Source of the DNA: Nitratireductor alexandrii
GTDB lineage: Bacteria; Pseudomonadota; Alphaproteobacteria; Rhizobiales; Rhizobiaceae
Direction of reading: 5' to 3'
Assembly (NCBI RefSeq): GCF_004000215.1
Contig: NZ_RBVY01000005.1
Location: 1-64,000, forward strand
DNA length: 64,000 nucleotides
The notes below the pieces were generated by a model. That model was not told the origin of the DNA and did not search any database. It was given only the letters and a program-made list of their open reading frames with translations. Of this stretch, positions 47,893-57,567 are shown piece by piece; within the stretch, counting starts at the first letter, position 1; each line of letters begins with the position of its first letter. Both the position numbers and the translations under genes were made by a program.

Positions 47893-49445
47893 CTCGCCTC
47901 CGGCGCATTGAACGTCGCGGTGTAGGCGTCGCTTTCGAAACTCGCCTTGTCCTCGGCGATGAAGCGGAAACGCTGCGTCGTGCCGTCGATCAGGTCCTGC
48001 GGCTGGCGCACGAAGATTTTTAGCGTCCGCAGCCGGTCGGGTTCAACCGGAATCACCATCGACCGCCCTTCCGGCTGGTCGATGCCGTTGGCCGTCATCG
48101 TCGCGCCCGGCAGGCCATCGAGCGACAGGAACACCACGCGCGGCTCGGGAATCATGTTCAACAGCTTGACCGTGTAACCGTTGCGGATCGAACCGTCGGC
48201 GAGCGTGACGAATTGCGGATTGCGGTCGTGCAGCACGTTGACCTCGAGCCGGTCGCGCGAGAACAGGGCATAAAGCAGCACGACGCCGATCAGCGCCCAC
48301 ATGCCGAAATAGACGAAGGTGCGCGGACGAAAGAGCTGGCGCAGACGGAAATGGCGCACCTTGTCCGACAGGCCGCCGCTGTCGTCGCGCACCCGGCGCG
48401 GGTCGATCGGCGCGGTGCCGCCGACGGTCGCGAGCGCCATGTTGGCGTTGTATTCGTCCAGCGTGGCATAGGAGATCAGGCCACGCTCCTTGCCGATCTT
48501 GTCCATGACGGCGTCGCAGGCATCGATGCACAGCGCACAGGTGATGCATTCCAGCTGCTGGCCGTCGCGGATGTCGATGCCCATCGGGCACACGGCCACG
48601 CAGGCGTTGCAGTCCACGCAGTCGCCGACCGTCTGGCCAGCCGCCGCGGCCTTCTTGGCGCCGCGCGTGCGCGGCTCGCCGCGCCAGTCATTATAGGTGA
48701 CCGTGAGCGAGTTTTCGTCGAGCATGGCCGCCTGGATACGCGGCCAAGGGCACATATAGGTGCACACCTGTTCGCGCATCAGCCCGCCGAACACATAGGT
48801 GGTGGCGGTCAGGATGGCGACGGTGATGTAGGCCACCGGCGCCGCCTCGCCGCGCGCGAAATCGACCAGAAGGCCGGGCGCGTCGGCGAAATAGAAAATC
48901 CATGCCCCGCCGGTCGCCACCGCGATCACCAGCCAGATCGCGTGTTTTGCGACCCGCTTGGCGATCTTGCCGGCGCTCCAGTCGGCCTTGTCGAGCTTCA
49001 TGCGCGCATTGCGGTCGCCCTCCACCCAGCGTTCCACGACCAGAAACAGGTCGACCCAGACCGTTTGCGGACAGGTATATCCGCACCAGGCCCGGCCGAC
49101 CGTGGAGGTGATCAGGAACAGGCCGACACCGGCCATCACCAGCAGACCGGCCACGAAGATGAATTCCTGCGGCCAGATCTCGATGAAGAAGAAGTAGAAG
49201 CGCCGATTGGCGAGATCGATCAGGACCGCCTGGTCCGGCGCGTGCGGTCCGCGGTCCCAGCGCAGCCACGGCGTCAGATAGTAGATGCCGAGGGTGACCA
49301 GCATCACCAGCCATTTGAAGCGCCGGAACTGTCCGCTGGCGCGTTTGGGAAAGATCTTCTTGCGCGCGGCGTAGAGCGGCTGGCGCACCTTGGCCGAATT
49401 GACAGCCTCCGCCTCGTGGCGTTCGACTTCGCTCGTATTCAGCAT
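47889..49445 (-). CDS. ccoG: Cytochrome cbb3 accessory iron-sulfur protein CcoG/FixG
   Basis: A 518-residue membrane protein with five helices and two [4Fe-4S] cluster motifs (CVDCNACVAVCP and CITCALCIDACD). A further WCGYTCPQTVW lies near the second helix. It has cupric reductase activity in other bacteria and helps deliver copper to the oxidase. The C-terminal domain is Ig-like. It is the first gene of ccoGHIS, with its own FNR box 114 bp upstream and a terminator separating it from ccoP. Confidence 0.95.
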   Translation of the reverse strand: MLNTSEVERHEAEAVNSAKVRQPLYAARKKIFPKRASGQFRRFKWLVMLVTLGIYYLTPWLRWDRGPHAPDQAVLIDLANRRFYFFFIEIWPQEFIFVAGLLVMAGVGLFLITSTVGRAWCGYTCPQTVWVDLFLVVERWVEGDRNARMKLDKADWSAGKIAKRVAKHAIWLVIAVATGGAWIFYFADAPGLLVDFARGEAAPVAYITVAILTATTYVFGGLMREQVCTYMCPWPRIQAAMLDENSLTVTYNDWRGEPRTRGAKKAAAAGQTVGDCVDCNACVAVCPMGIDIRDGQQLECITCALCIDACDAVMDKIGKERGLISYATLDEYNANMALATVGGTAPIDPRRVRDDSGGLSDKVRHFRLRQLFRPRTFVYFGMWALIGVVLLYALFSRDRLEVNVLHDRNPQFVTLADGSIRNGYTVKLLNMIPEPRVVFLSLDGLPGATMTANGIDQPEGRSMVIPVEPDRLRTLKIFVRQPQDLIDGTTQRFRFIAEDKASFESDAYTATFNAPEAR

Positions 49446-49558
49446 TCTCGTCTCCTGGGCAGACGTACCGCGACCACTCGGCACGGAACAGGGCGGGACT
49501 GCTCGGCCCGTGCCCGGCCGCGGCAAGCTCGAGATGCCCGATCCATATCGCCCCAGCC

Positions 49559-49572
49559 TTGATTCAGGTCAA
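49559..49572. promoter_or_regulatory. FNR/FixK box upstream of ccoG
   Basis: TTGAT-TCAG-GTCAA, a near-perfect anaerobox (TTGAT-N4-RTCAA), centred about 120 bp upstream of the ccoG start. It indicates that ccoGHIS is induced under oxygen limitation by the FNR-type protein encoded at 53751-54479 or a relative. Confidence 0.85.
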
Positions 49573-49587
49573 CAAGGCCGACTAAAG

Positions 49588-49620
49588 ATAAAAAAGGGGC
49601 CCGGCGCGAAGCCGGACCCC
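49588..49620 (-). terminator. Intrinsic terminator after ccoP
   Basis: Minus strand: GGGGTCCGGC pairs with GCCGGGCCCC (one G-U pair) around TTCGC, followed by TTTTTT. It lies 48 nt after the ccoP stop and before the FNR box of ccoG, so ccoNOQP and ccoGHIS are separate transcription units. Confidence 0.85.
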
Positions 49621-49667
49621 CCTCGCCCGGACGGCCCCAGGACGAATAGGGAGGTTCCCGCCATGCC

Positions 49668-50528
49668 CTATTCGCCGCCGCCAAGCGAATGCACGTAGAC
49701 GGCCAGTTCCTTGACCGTCACATCGCCAAGCCGCTCGCCCCAGCCCGGCATCACGCCGTGCTTGGGTGCGCGCATCTGGCTGGCGATGTCTGCGACCGTC
49801 GATCCGTAGAGCCAGATCGCGTCCGTCAGGTCCGGCGCGCCGAGATCGGCCATGCCCTTGCCGTCGTCGCCATGGCATGCCGCGCAGTTTTCGGCATAGA
49901 CCGTTTGGCCACGCTCGGCGGCCGCCGCATCGGCCGAGCCGCCCGACAGCGACACGACGTAATTGGCCGCATCCGTGATCTGCTCGCCCTCCAGGTAGTC
50001 GAAGGCCGGCATCTCGGAAAACCGCGTCTCGTCATCGCCGGCGAAGCGGATGCCGTGGGCGATCGTCTGGTAGATCTGCTCGATCGAGCCGCCCCACAGC
50101 CATTCGTCGTCGTTGAGGTTGGGATAACCGGCCGAGCCCTGTGCGCCCGAGCCGTGGCACTGCACGCAGTTGACCTTGAACGCGGCCGAACCGGCCGCCA
50201 CGGCGAACTGGCGCAGCTGCTCGTCGGCGAGAACCTCCGCAACGTCCTTGCTGGCCACCGCCGCAACATAGTCGCCCTTGGCGGCCTCGGCCGCGTTGAG
50301 CTCGGTGCGCACGTCCTGGCGGCTCGAATAGCCCAGCACGCCCGTCGTCGCCGTCGAGATCAAAGGCCAGGCCGGATAGGCGATCGTGTAGCCGATCGAC
50401 CACACGATGGTGGCGTAGAAGGTCCACACCCACCAGCGCGGCAGGGGATTGTTGAGCTCGCGGATGCCGTCCCACTCGTGACCGGTGGTTTCGACCCCGC
50501 TCACCTCGTCGATATGGTCCTTGCTCAT
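49668..50528 (-). CDS. ccoP: Cytochrome cbb3 oxidase subunit III (dihaem cytochrome c)
   Basis: A 286-residue membrane-anchored dihaem cytochrome. An N-terminal helix (WWVWTFYATIVWSIGYTIAYPAWP) is followed by two haem c sites: CVQCH (121-125) and CAACH (215-219), with methionine ligands expected in EMPAFDYL and VMPGWGERL. It passes electrons to CcoO and CcoN. It is last in the ccoNOQP operon, three bases after ccoQ. Confidence 0.95.
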   Translation of the reverse strand: MSKDHIDEVSGVETTGHEWDGIRELNNPLPRWWVWTFYATIVWSIGYTIAYPAWPLISTATTGVLGYSSRQDVRTELNAAEAAKGDYVAAVASKDVAEVLADEQLRQFAVAAGSAAFKVNCVQCHGSGAQGSAGYPNLNDDEWLWGGSIEQIYQTIAHGIRFAGDDETRFSEMPAFDYLEGEQITDAANYVVSLSGGSADAAAAERGQTVYAENCAACHGDDGKGMADLGAPDLTDAIWLYGSTVADIASQMRAPKHGVMPGWGERLGDVTVKELAVYVHSLGGGE

Positions 50529-50531
50529 GCC

Positions 50532-50693
50532 TCAGTCATCCTTCAACGGAATCTGCGCCGCACGCTCGGCCGCCTTGCGTCCTCCGGGACGGAAGACGAA
50601 CAGCACGACGCCGATGAAAAAGATCATCAGGAACAAAAGCCCCCAGCTGTCGGCGAAGGCGCGCATGGTGTCGTAGTTGAAGAAGCGTTCCAT
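50532..50693 (-). CDS. ccoQ: Cytochrome cbb3 oxidase subunit CcoQ
   Basis: A 53-residue protein, [17 protein letters not shown], then one transmembrane helix (LLFLMIFFIGVVLFVF) and RPGGRKAAERAAQIPLKDD. This is the usual CcoQ shape, a small subunit that stabilises the oxidase. Its ATG overlaps the ccoO stop (ATGA) and it ends three bases before ccoP. It is easily missed because of its size. Confidence 0.93.
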   Translation of the reverse strand: MERFFNYDTMRAFADSWGLLFLMIFFIGVVLFVFRPGGRKAAERAAQIPLKDD

Positions 50694-51424
50694 CACCGGT
50701 ATCCCGCAGCTTCGTCATAGGTGGAAAAGTCGACAAGCGTGCCGAGCATCTGCAGATAGGCGACGAGCGCGTCCATCTCCGTCAGCGCGGCCGGATTGCC
50801 GTCGAAATCGCCGAGCTTGGCCTTCGGATAGCGCGCCTCGACGCCCGACGTGTCGGCATTCGGGTCGGCCTGGGCGAGAAGGTCGGCCTTGGCCTCGGCG
50901 ATCATCTCGTCGCTATAGGGAACGCCGACCCCGCGATTGGCCTCCAGGTGATAGGCGATCTCGTCGACCGGCAGCGGCGTTTCCTTCAGGAACGCGTAGC
51001 TCGGCATCACCGATTCCGGCACCACCGAGCGCGGCTCGATCAGATGCTGGACATGCCACTCGTTGGAATAGCGGTCGCCGACGCGGGCCAGGTCCGGTCC
51101 CGTGCGCTTCGAACCCCATTGGAACGGGTGATCGTACATCGATTCCGCCGCCAGGCTGTAATGGCCGTAGCGCTCGACCTCGTCGCGGAACGGCCGGATC
51201 ATCTGCGAGTGGCAGGTGTAGCAGCCCTCGCGGACATAGATGTTGCGCCCGGCCAGTTCGAGCGGCGAATAGGGCCGCATGCCCTCCACCTTCTCGATGG
51301 TGTTTTCCAGGTAGAACAGCGGTGCGATCTCGACGATCCCGCCGACCGTGACCACCAGGAACGACCCCACCAGAAGCAGCGTGGCGTTCTTTTCGATAAT
51401 TTCGTGTTTGTCCATCAAACCCAT
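50693..51424 (-). CDS. ccoO: Cytochrome cbb3 oxidase subunit II (monohaem cytochrome c)
   Basis: A 243-residue membrane-anchored cytochrome c: N-terminal helix [22 protein letters not shown], then haem site CYTCH (68-72) in [19 protein letters not shown], and the conserved [29 protein letters not shown] region. It forms the catalytic core with CcoN. It follows ccoN after 13 bp. Confidence 0.96.
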   Translation of the reverse strand: MGLMDKHEIIEKNATLLLVGSFLVVTVGGIVEIAPLFYLENTIEKVEGMRPYSPLELAGRNIYVREGCYTCHSQMIRPFRDEVERYGHYSLAAESMYDHPFQWGSKRTGPDLARVGDRYSNEWHVQHLIEPRSVVPESVMPSYAFLKETPLPVDEIAYHLEANRGVGVPYSDEMIAEAKADLLAQADPNADTSGVEARYPKAKLGDFDGNPAALTEMDALVAYLQMLGTLVDFSTYDEAAGYR

Positions 51425-51437
51425 CGTGCGGGCTCCC

Positions 51438-53054
51438 CTATTCGGCCGGCTGGAGGGCGGGTGCGGCCCCGCCGATCGGTGCTTCCTCGCGCTGATGGCC
51501 GAGGATCGTCATGGTGATGTTCCAAACCATCACCAGCGCGCCGGCGAGGTAGAGGGCGCCGCCCATGGCGCGGACCACGTAATACGGGAACATCGCGGCG
51601 ACCGATTCGGCGAACGAATAGACCAGGAAACCCTGATCGTCGTATTCGCGCCACATCAGGCCCTGCTGGATGCCCGACACCCACATCACCGCCGCGTAGA
51701 CGACGATGCCGAGCGTGGCCAGCCAGAAGTGCCACGTCACCAGCCTGAGCGAATAGAGCCGCTCGCGGTACCACAGCTTCGGCACCATGTAGTAGACCGC
51801 CGCGAACGAGATCATGCCGACCCAGCCGAGCGCGCCGGAATGCACGTGGCCGATCGTCCAGTCGGTATAATGCGACAGCGAATTGACGGCCTTGATCGAC
51901 ATCATCGGGCCTTCGAAGGTCGACATGCCGTAAAAGGCGATCGCCAGCACCATCAGCCGCAGCACCGGATCGGTCCTCAGCTTGTCCCAGGCGCCGGACA
52001 GCGTCATCAGGCCGTTGATCATGCCGCCCCAGGAGGGCATCCACAGCATGATCGAGAACACCATGCCCAGCGTTTGCGCCCAGTCGGGTAGCGCGGTGTA
52101 ATGGAGATGGTGCGGCCCCGCCCAGATATAGAGGAAGATCAGCGCCCAGAAATGGATGATCGACAGCCGGTAGGAATAGACCGGCCGGTTCACCTGCTTG
52201 GGCACGAAATAATACATCATCCCCAAAAAGCCCGCCGTCAGGAAGAAGCCGACGGCGTTGTGGCCGTACCACCATTGCGTCAGCGCGTCCTGCACGCCCG
52301 CGAAGGCCGAATAGCTCTTGCTGCCGAAAAACGAGACCGGGATCGCCAGATTGTTGACCACGTGCAGCATCGCGATCGTCACGATGAAGGACAGGTAGAA
52401 CCAGTTGGCGACGTAGATATGCGGTTCCTTGCGCTTGAAGATGGTGCCGAGGAACACGACCAGATAGGCGACCCACACGATGGTCAGCCACAGGTCGACA
52501 TACCATTCCGGCTCGGCATATTCGCGGCTTTGCGTGATGCCGAGCAGATAGCCGGTGGCGGCCATGACGATGAAGAGCTGATAGCCCCAGAACACGAACC
52601 AGGCGAGATCGCCGCCGAAAAGCCGGGCCCGGCATGTGCGCTGGACCACGTAGAACGAACTGGCGATCAGGGCGTTGCCGCCGAAGGCGAAGACCACCGC
52701 CGAAGTATGCAGGGGACGCAGCCGTCCGAAACTCAGCCAGGGCTCGATGTTCAGGTCGGGAAAGGCGAGCTGGAGGGCGACCACGACACCGACCAGAAAA
52801 CCCGCGATCCCCCAAAACAGCGTCGCGATCGCGCCATAGCGGATCGGTCCGTCCATGTAGCCCGACCGCTCATCGACCGCCGGCCCCGCCGGCGAGAAGC
52901 TCGTATTGCGCAAAAGCACCACGGCCGACCCGAGCAGGACGAAAAACAGAACCCACATATGGGCGGCGAACTGCGCATCGCGCGCGAAAGCCGCTGCGAC
53001 CAGGGCAAGAAAGGTCATAATGCCGATCCCTGCGATCGCTGTGCCGTGTCTCAT
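51438..53054 (-). CDS. ccoN: Cytochrome cbb3 oxidase subunit I
   Basis: A 538-residue integral membrane protein of about 12 to 14 helices that binds haem b, haem b3 and CuB and reduces oxygen with high affinity. Conserved parts include [27 protein letters not shown] with a low-spin haem histidine, [23 protein letters not shown] with the CuB-site histidine, and [18 protein letters not shown]. The start at 53054 has GGGGA at seven bases; an upstream in-frame start at 53114 would lie over the promoter. An FNR box is centred 97 bp upstream. Confidence 0.96.
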   Translation of the reverse strand: MRHGTAIAGIGIMTFLALVAAAFARDAQFAAHMWVLFFVLLGSAVVLLRNTSFSPAGPAVDERSGYMDGPIRYGAIATLFWGIAGFLVGVVVALQLAFPDLNIEPWLSFGRLRPLHTSAVVFAFGGNALIASSFYVVQRTCRARLFGGDLAWFVFWGYQLFIVMAATGYLLGITQSREYAEPEWYVDLWLTIVWVAYLVVFLGTIFKRKEPHIYVANWFYLSFIVTIAMLHVVNNLAIPVSFFGSKSYSAFAGVQDALTQWWYGHNAVGFFLTAGFLGMMYYFVPKQVNRPVYSYRLSIIHFWALIFLYIWAGPHHLHYTALPDWAQTLGMVFSIMLWMPSWGGMINGLMTLSGAWDKLRTDPVLRLMVLAIAFYGMSTFEGPMMSIKAVNSLSHYTDWTIGHVHSGALGWVGMISFAAVYYMVPKLWYRERLYSLRLVTWHFWLATLGIVVYAAVMWVSGIQQGLMWREYDDQGFLVYSFAESVAAMFPYYVVRAMGGALYLAGALVMVWNITMTILGHQREEAPIGGAAPALQPAE

Positions 53055-53144
53055 TGCGTATCCCCTGACAATGGTCTCAAGCGGCGAATCCCCCCTCCGG
53101 GCGATCCGCTCCATGCGTCTTCACGCAGCAAGCGTCCCGATGCC

Positions 53145-53158
53145 TTGATCTGAGTCAA
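53145..53158. promoter_or_regulatory. FNR/FixK box between ccoN and the hemerythrin gene
   Basis: TTGAT-CTGA-GTCAA fits the anaerobox consensus. It lies in the divergent spacer, centred 97 bp from the ccoN start and 65 bp from the hemerythrin start. With FNR activation at -41.5, both distances allow a promoter on each side. Confidence 0.88.
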
Positions 53159-53215
53159 GGTCGATTGCACCGGCCGCGACCACTGTGCCCAACAGAATAA
53201 ACAGAATGGACAACG

Positions 53216-53710
53216 ATGCGGATCGTGGCGTCAGGCAGGATGGACCGGAGCTTTTCCTCGCCCCTCCCTCTCGATAGTGGCTTGCCGCCGGCTGTGTTGC
53301 TGCGGCGCGCGCACGGCTTCAAGCTCGACATGTGCCACGCGCTGGAACGAATCGCCGACAATCTGCCCGACAATATCGACCGCGTGGAATGCCTGCGGAT
53401 CGCCAACATATTGGCGCCGTCCATCCGGCAGATTCACGTCTGCGAGGAAAACGACATCTTCACCGCCTATGCGGCGGCGCTGGCGGTATCGGCCGACGCC
53501 GACATGGAGACGCTGCGGCGCCTCAAGGCCGAACATGTCGAGGATCAGTGTTTCGCCGACGAGGTCACCGAAACCCTGCTCGGCATCGGACATGGCCGGG
53601 CGATCGACAATGCCGAGGCGGTCGGTTTCATGCTGCGCGGCTTTTTCGAAACCATGCGCCGCCACGTCGCCTTCGAGCGCGCGCACATCCTGCCGGTGCT
53701 CGACCGCTAG
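53216..53710 (+). CDS. Hemerythrin-domain protein
   Basis: A 164-residue four-helix protein that should hold a non-haem di-iron centre. The ligand pattern is visible: His in RRAHGF, His and Glu in IHVCEENDIF, Glu/His/Asp in EHVEDQC and two histidines in RRHVAFERAH. Such proteins bind oxygen or nitric oxide, or repair iron-sulfur centres. Another ATG at 53240 is possible. It is divergent from ccoN and shares its FNR box, so microaerobic induction is expected. Confidence 0.8.
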   Translation: MRIVASGRMDRSFSSPLPLDSGLPPAVLLRRAHGFKLDMCHALERIADNLPDNIDRVECLRIANILAPSIRQIHVCEENDIFTAYAAALAVSADADMETLRRLKAEHVEDQCFADEVTETLLGIGHGRAIDNAEAVGFMLRGFFETMRRHVAFERAHILPVLDR

Positions 53711-53750
53711 GCCATGGCAATGCGCCACAGGTCCGCGGTCGCGGACCGCT

Positions 53751-54479
53751 TCAGTCGCCGCTGCGTAGTTCGAGCCGTTCCAGGCTTTCCACGATCACGT
53801 GGCGGTTGTTTTCGATCGTGATCACGCCGTCCGCGCGCAGCTTGGTCAACTGCCGGCTGACGGTTTCGATCGTCAACCCCAGAAAATCGGCGATGTCGGC
53901 GCGCGTCAGCGGCAGGTCGAACGTGGTCTTTCCCCCCTCCGGCGACGCCGCCGGGTCGATGTTGCGGGCGATCAAGAGCAGAAAGCTCGCCACCTTCTCG
54001 CCGGCCGTCTTGCGCCCGAGCGTGACCATCCAGTCGCGCGCGTCGTCGAGTTCGCTCAGCGTCTGCTGCAGGAGCCGGTGTTCGAGCCCGGGCGATTCCT
54101 TCATCATCCGCTCGACCGCGGCCTTGGGAAAGCTGCACAAGGTCACGTCGGTGGTCGCTTCCGCGCCCAGCCTGCTTTCCACCTTGAAGGGGCGGCCGAG
54201 GAAGTCGGGCGCGAACTGCAGCCCGACGATCTGCTGGCGCCCGTCGGAAAGCCCCTTGGTGAGCTTGACCACGCCCGAAAGCACGTTGGAATAGGAATCG
54301 ACCGCCTCCGCGTCGCCGACCAGCTCGGTTCCCGGCTCCACCTTGCGTTTCCACGACGCCTTCGAAAGGGCCTGCAACTGGTGCTGGTCGAGCGCCGCGC
54401 ACACCCCGCCATGACGCGCCTCGCACGACTGGCACAGGACTGGAATATCGGAATTATGGATGTCTTTTCGCGTCGTCAT
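53751..54479 (-). CDS. fnrN: FNR-type oxygen-sensing regulator (FnrN-like)
   Basis: A 242-residue CRP/FNR-family activator. The N-terminal cluster ligands Cys16, Cys19 and Cys27 (LCQSCEARHGGVC) plus Cys115 fit an oxygen-labile [4Fe-4S] cluster, unlike FixK proteins that lack it. The helix-turn-helix has ADFLGLTIETVSRQLTKL with the E-x2-S-R contacts for TTGAT half sites. It is divergent from hemN with one anaerobox between them, so autoregulation is likely. Targets in view are ccoNOQP, ccoGHIS, the hemerythrin gene and hemN. Confidence 0.93.
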   Translation of the reverse strand: MTTRKDIHNSDIPVLCQSCEARHGGVCAALDQHQLQALSKASWKRKVEPGTELVGDAEAVDSYSNVLSGVVKLTKGLSDGRQQIVGLQFAPDFLGRPFKVESRLGAEATTDVTLCSFPKAAVERMMKESPGLEHRLLQQTLSELDDARDWMVTLGRKTAGEKVASFLLLIARNIDPAASPEGGKTTFDLPLTRADIADFLGLTIETVSRQLTKLRADGVITIENNRHVIVESLERLELRSGD

Positions 54480-54574
54480 GGCGCCGCCTCGAATGTGAAC
54501 AGCATCTTATATAACACCGGCCCGACCGCAAATCCCGCGTCAGTTTGTCGTTTTCTCCGGCTTTGCTCGCGAAT

Positions 54575-54588
54575 TTGATCAACATCAA
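54575..54588. promoter_or_regulatory. FNR/FixK box between fnrN and hemN
   Basis: TTGAT-CAAC-ATCAA is a perfect anaerobox. It is centred about 78 bp upstream of the hemN ATG and 102 bp upstream of the fnrN start, so it can control both. Confidence 0.9.
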
Positions 54589-54658
54589 AGCGCCGACGCA
54601 ACCGGCTCGGCATGGCTGGTGCCGAGCCCAGGTCCTACGCACGATCGGAGACGGCCCC

Positions 54659-56008
54659 ATGACAAAGGACATCATCGCGCGCGCCGGCGAGCAGGTGCCC
54701 CGTTATACCAGCTATCCGACCGCGCCGCATTTTCACGCCGGCATCGACGCGACGACCGCGGCGCAATGGGTCGCCGCCCTGCCGGCGGACGAGCCGGTCT
54801 CGCTCTATGTCCACATTCCCTATTGCGACCGGCTGTGCTGGTTTTGTGCCTGCAACACCAAACAGACCTTGCGCTACGGGCCCGTGCAAACCTATCTGCG
54901 CGCGCTCCACCAGGAAATCGCCACGGTCGGGCATCTGCTGCGACCGGACGTTGCGGTCAAGGCACTGCATTTGGGCGGCGGATCGCCGACCATGCTCAGG
55001 CCTGACGATCTCGTAGCGCTGGCAGGGCGGCTGCGCGCGGCCTTTCATTTCGAGCCCGATGCCGAGATCAGCGTCGAGATCGACCCCAACGACATGGACG
55101 ACGCCCGCTTCGAAGCCCTGGCGAGGATCGGCATGAGCCGCGCCAGCATCGGCGTCCAGGACTTCGACCCCAAGGTGCAAAAGGCGATCAATCGCGAACA
55201 GAGCTTCGCACTGACCAAGTCGGTGGTCGACAAGGCGCGCCGCCACGGCGCGCGCTCGGTCAATCTCGATCTGCTTTACGGCCTGCCGCACCAGACGCTC
55301 GAAAGCCTGACGGCGACGATCGGCCAGGCGCTGTCGCTTGGGCCCGATCGCGTCGCGCTGTTCGGCTACGCCCACGTGCCGTGGTTCAAGAAGCACCAGA
55401 CCATGATCGACGAGGCGGCACTTCCCGACGGCGCCGGACGTCTGGCGCAGTTCCAAAAGGCCCGCGCCCTGATCGAGGCGGCCGGCTATCAGGCGATCGG
55501 CTTCGACCATTTCGCCCTGCCGGGCGATCCCCTGGCCGTGGCCGCGCGTGAGGGCCGACTGCACCGCAATTTCCAGGGCTACACGGAAGACGATTGCGCA
55601 ACGCTGATCGGGCTCGGCCCGTCCTCGATCAGCCGGGTGCCGCAGGGTTATCTGCAAAATACGCCGGCAACGGCCCAGTATGAACGGCTGGCCGCCGCCG
55701 GAGAGCTCGCCACCTGTCGCGGGATCGCCTTTTCGCCGGACGACCGCGCCCGCTCCTGGGTGATCGAAAGGCTGATGTGCGATTTCGGCTTTTCCGCGCG
55801 CCAGGCCGAGGAATTGTTCGGCGCGCACGGCCATGCGATCGTCGTGGAGGCCGGGCGCATCGCCGGCGAAGGCGCCGACGCGATGCTGGAGCGCCGCGAC
55901 GGCGATTTCGTCGTCCGGCCGGAGGCGCGGCCGCTGGTGCGCACCCTCGCAGCCCGCTTCGACCGCTATCTCGATATCGGCGCCAAACGCCATTCGGCAG
56001 CCATCTAG
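54659..56008 (+). CDS. hemN: Oxygen-independent coproporphyrinogen III oxidase
   Basis: A 449-residue radical-SAM enzyme that makes protoporphyrinogen IX precursors without oxygen. The cluster motif is IPYCDRLCWFCACNTK with Cys56, Cys60 and Cys63, plus the HemN-specific Cys65. LHLGGGSPTML and SVEIDPNDMDDARFEAL follow, and the C-terminal HemN domain is present. The full length and the CxxxCxxCxC form mark true HemN rather than HemW. It supplies haem for the cbb3 oxidase under low oxygen and is preceded by an FNR box. Confidence 0.95.
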   Translation: MTKDIIARAGEQVPRYTSYPTAPHFHAGIDATTAAQWVAALPADEPVSLYVHIPYCDRLCWFCACNTKQTLRYGPVQTYLRALHQEIATVGHLLRPDVAVKALHLGGGSPTMLRPDDLVALAGRLRAAFHFEPDAEISVEIDPNDMDDARFEALARIGMSRASIGVQDFDPKVQKAINREQSFALTKSVVDKARRHGARSVNLDLLYGLPHQTLESLTATIGQALSLGPDRVALFGYAHVPWFKKHQTMIDEAALPDGAGRLAQFQKARALIEAAGYQAIGFDHFALPGDPLAVAAREGRLHRNFQGYTEDDCATLIGLGPSSISRVPQGYLQNTPATAQYERLAAAGELATCRGIAFSPDDRARSWVIERLMCDFGFSARQAEELFGAHGHAIVVEAGRIAGEGADAMLERRDGDFVVRPEARPLVRTLAARFDRYLDIGAKRHSAAI

Positions 56009-56132
56009 ATCCGGTGCTTCAACGGATTGTCCGGCTGGGCCGCTCCGGGCAGAGCGGACACGCGTCTGAAAGCTCCCATCCATCCGATACGCCGTCCCGG
56101 CCAGGTGCGTCGAAACGCGTGGGCCGCGCGGG

Positions 56133-56963
56133 TCAGGCCCGCGCCTCGATCATCGCCGTCTTGAGGCTTGCCACGAGCGTCGAAACGGCGGCGGCCGGGT
56201 CCGCGCCGCGCCGGCCGTCCGCCTCAAGCGTGGCGGCGACGGCGTTGACGATCGCCGTGCCGACCACCACCCCGTCGGCCGCCGCCGCGATCGCGGCGGC
56301 CTGTTCGGGCGACTTGACCCCAAAACCGACGCAGACCGGCAGCGGCGTGTGTGCCTTGATGCGCCCGACCGCCTGGCCGACCCGGCTCGTATCGGGCAGA
56401 GCCGAACCGGTAATGCCGGTCATGGAGACGTAGTAGACGAAGCCGGACGTGTTCTGCAGCACGGTCGGCAGGCGCTTGTCGTCGGTGGTCGGGGTTGCAA
56501 GCCGGATGAAGTTGAGCCCCGCCTCCAGCGCCGGCACGCACAACTCGTCATCCATTTCCGGCGGCAGGTCGACCACGATCAGCCCGTCAATGCCGGCCGC
56601 CTTCGCGTCCTTCAGGAAAGCCGCGACGCCATAGCTGTAGATCGGGTTGTAATAACCCATCAGAACGATCGGCGTGTCGTCGTCGGCGGCGCGGAAATCC
56701 ATGGCCATGGCGAGCGTCTTTTTCAGCGTCTGCCCGCCCTTGAGCGCGCGCAGCCCTGCGGCCTGGATCGCCGGTCCGTCCGCCATCGGGTCGGAAAACG
56801 GCATGCCGAGCTCGATGATGTCGGCGCCAGCCTGTGGCAGCGCCCGCATCACCGAAAGTGCGCTGTCATAGTCGGGGTCGCCTCCCATCATGTAGGTGAC
56901 CAGGGCCGGGCGACCTTGCTCCTTCAACGTCGCCATGCGGCGGTCGATACGCGTCGATGTCAT
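56133..56963 (-). CDS. trpA: Tryptophan synthase alpha chain
   Basis: A 276-residue TIM-barrel subunit that cleaves indole-3-glycerol phosphate to indole. It carries [17 protein letters not shown], the catalytic Glu and Asp in [16 protein letters not shown], and the phosphate-site [13 protein letters not shown]. Its ATG overlaps the cutA stop (ATGA). Unusually, cutA and a small gene separate it from trpB. It converges with hemN. Confidence 0.95.
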   Translation of the reverse strand: MTSTRIDRRMATLKEQGRPALVTYMMGGDPDYDSALSVMRALPQAGADIIELGMPFSDPMADGPAIQAAGLRALKGGQTLKKTLAMAMDFRAADDDTPIVLMGYYNPIYSYGVAAFLKDAKAAGIDGLIVVDLPPEMDDELCVPALEAGLNFIRLATPTTDDKRLPTVLQNTSGFVYYVSMTGITGSALPDTSRVGQAVGRIKAHTPLPVCVGFGVKSPEQAAAIAAAADGVVVGTAIVNAVAATLEADGRRGADPAAAVSTLVASLKTAMIEARA

Positions 56964-57307
56964 GATGGTGCGGTTTCCTCTTCGATCCAGCGCGCGAACG
57001 CAGCGTCGGCGCTGCCGCCGTCGTGGCGGATGATGGCCGGTGTGTCATAGGGGTGGCGCTCGGCGATGAAGGCTGCCAGGGCCTCGGCACGCGCCCTGCT
57101 CGTCTTGAACAGGACGGACACCTCGTTCTCCTCGGCGATTTCGCCCTGCCACCAATAGAGCGAACGCACACCCTCGAAAATGTTGGCGCAGGCGGCCAGT
57201 CGTGCCTCCAGCACGGCGCGCGCCATCGTGCGCGCATCATCGCCATTGCCGAACGTGACGTGATACTCGACCACGACACGGCCTGGCGCGGCCGGTTCAT
57301 TCGACAT
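56960..57307 (-). CDS. cutA: Divalent-cation tolerance protein CutA
   Basis: A 115-residue CutA1 protein, a small trimeric ferredoxin-like fold linked to copper tolerance in E. coli though its exact role is debated. Family marks are [31 protein letters not shown] and [17 protein letters not shown], then HPYDTPAI. It overlaps the upstream small gene by 11 bp and trpA by 4, so it is in the trp operon. Confidence 0.93.
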   Translation of the reverse strand: MSNEPAAPGRVVVEYHVTFGNGDDARTMARAVLEARLAACANIFEGVRSLYWWQGEIAEENEVSVLFKTSRARAEALAAFIAERHPYDTPAIIRHDGGSADAAFARWIEEETAPS

Positions 57308-57536
57308 GTTCGCGCACCTCGATGGTCACGGCGAAGGCATAAAAGCCGTCGCGTTCGATCCGGCTTTTCGCCTCCTCGGCATCGAAGGCGATGCGCGGGC
57401 GGTCGTCGTCGGCGATCGTGGTCATGAACGCCAGATTGCCGCTTTCGCGGATGCCCCGCGCGTTCTCGCCCGTATCGTCGGCGCGTATCGCGACATAATG
57501 GTGCCGGTTCTGCCTGGAGCGATAGAGCTCGAACAT
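57297..57536 (-). CDS. Small unknown protein in the trp operon
   Basis: A 79-residue soluble protein starting MFELYRSRQNRHHYVAI. Its charged sequence has a possible beta-rich start and an end in [15 protein letters not shown]. No family is recognised. It starts 31 bp after trpB and overlaps cutA by 11 bp, which strongly suggests a translated gene. Whether it has anything to do with tryptophan is unknown. Confidence 0.65.
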   Translation of the reverse strand: MFELYRSRQNRHHYVAIRADDTGENARGIRESGNLAFMTTIADDDRPRIAFDAEEAKSRIERDGFYAFAVTIEVREHVE

Positions 57537-57567
57537 GCCGATCCGCCTCCCGTGCGCTGGCTTGCCT

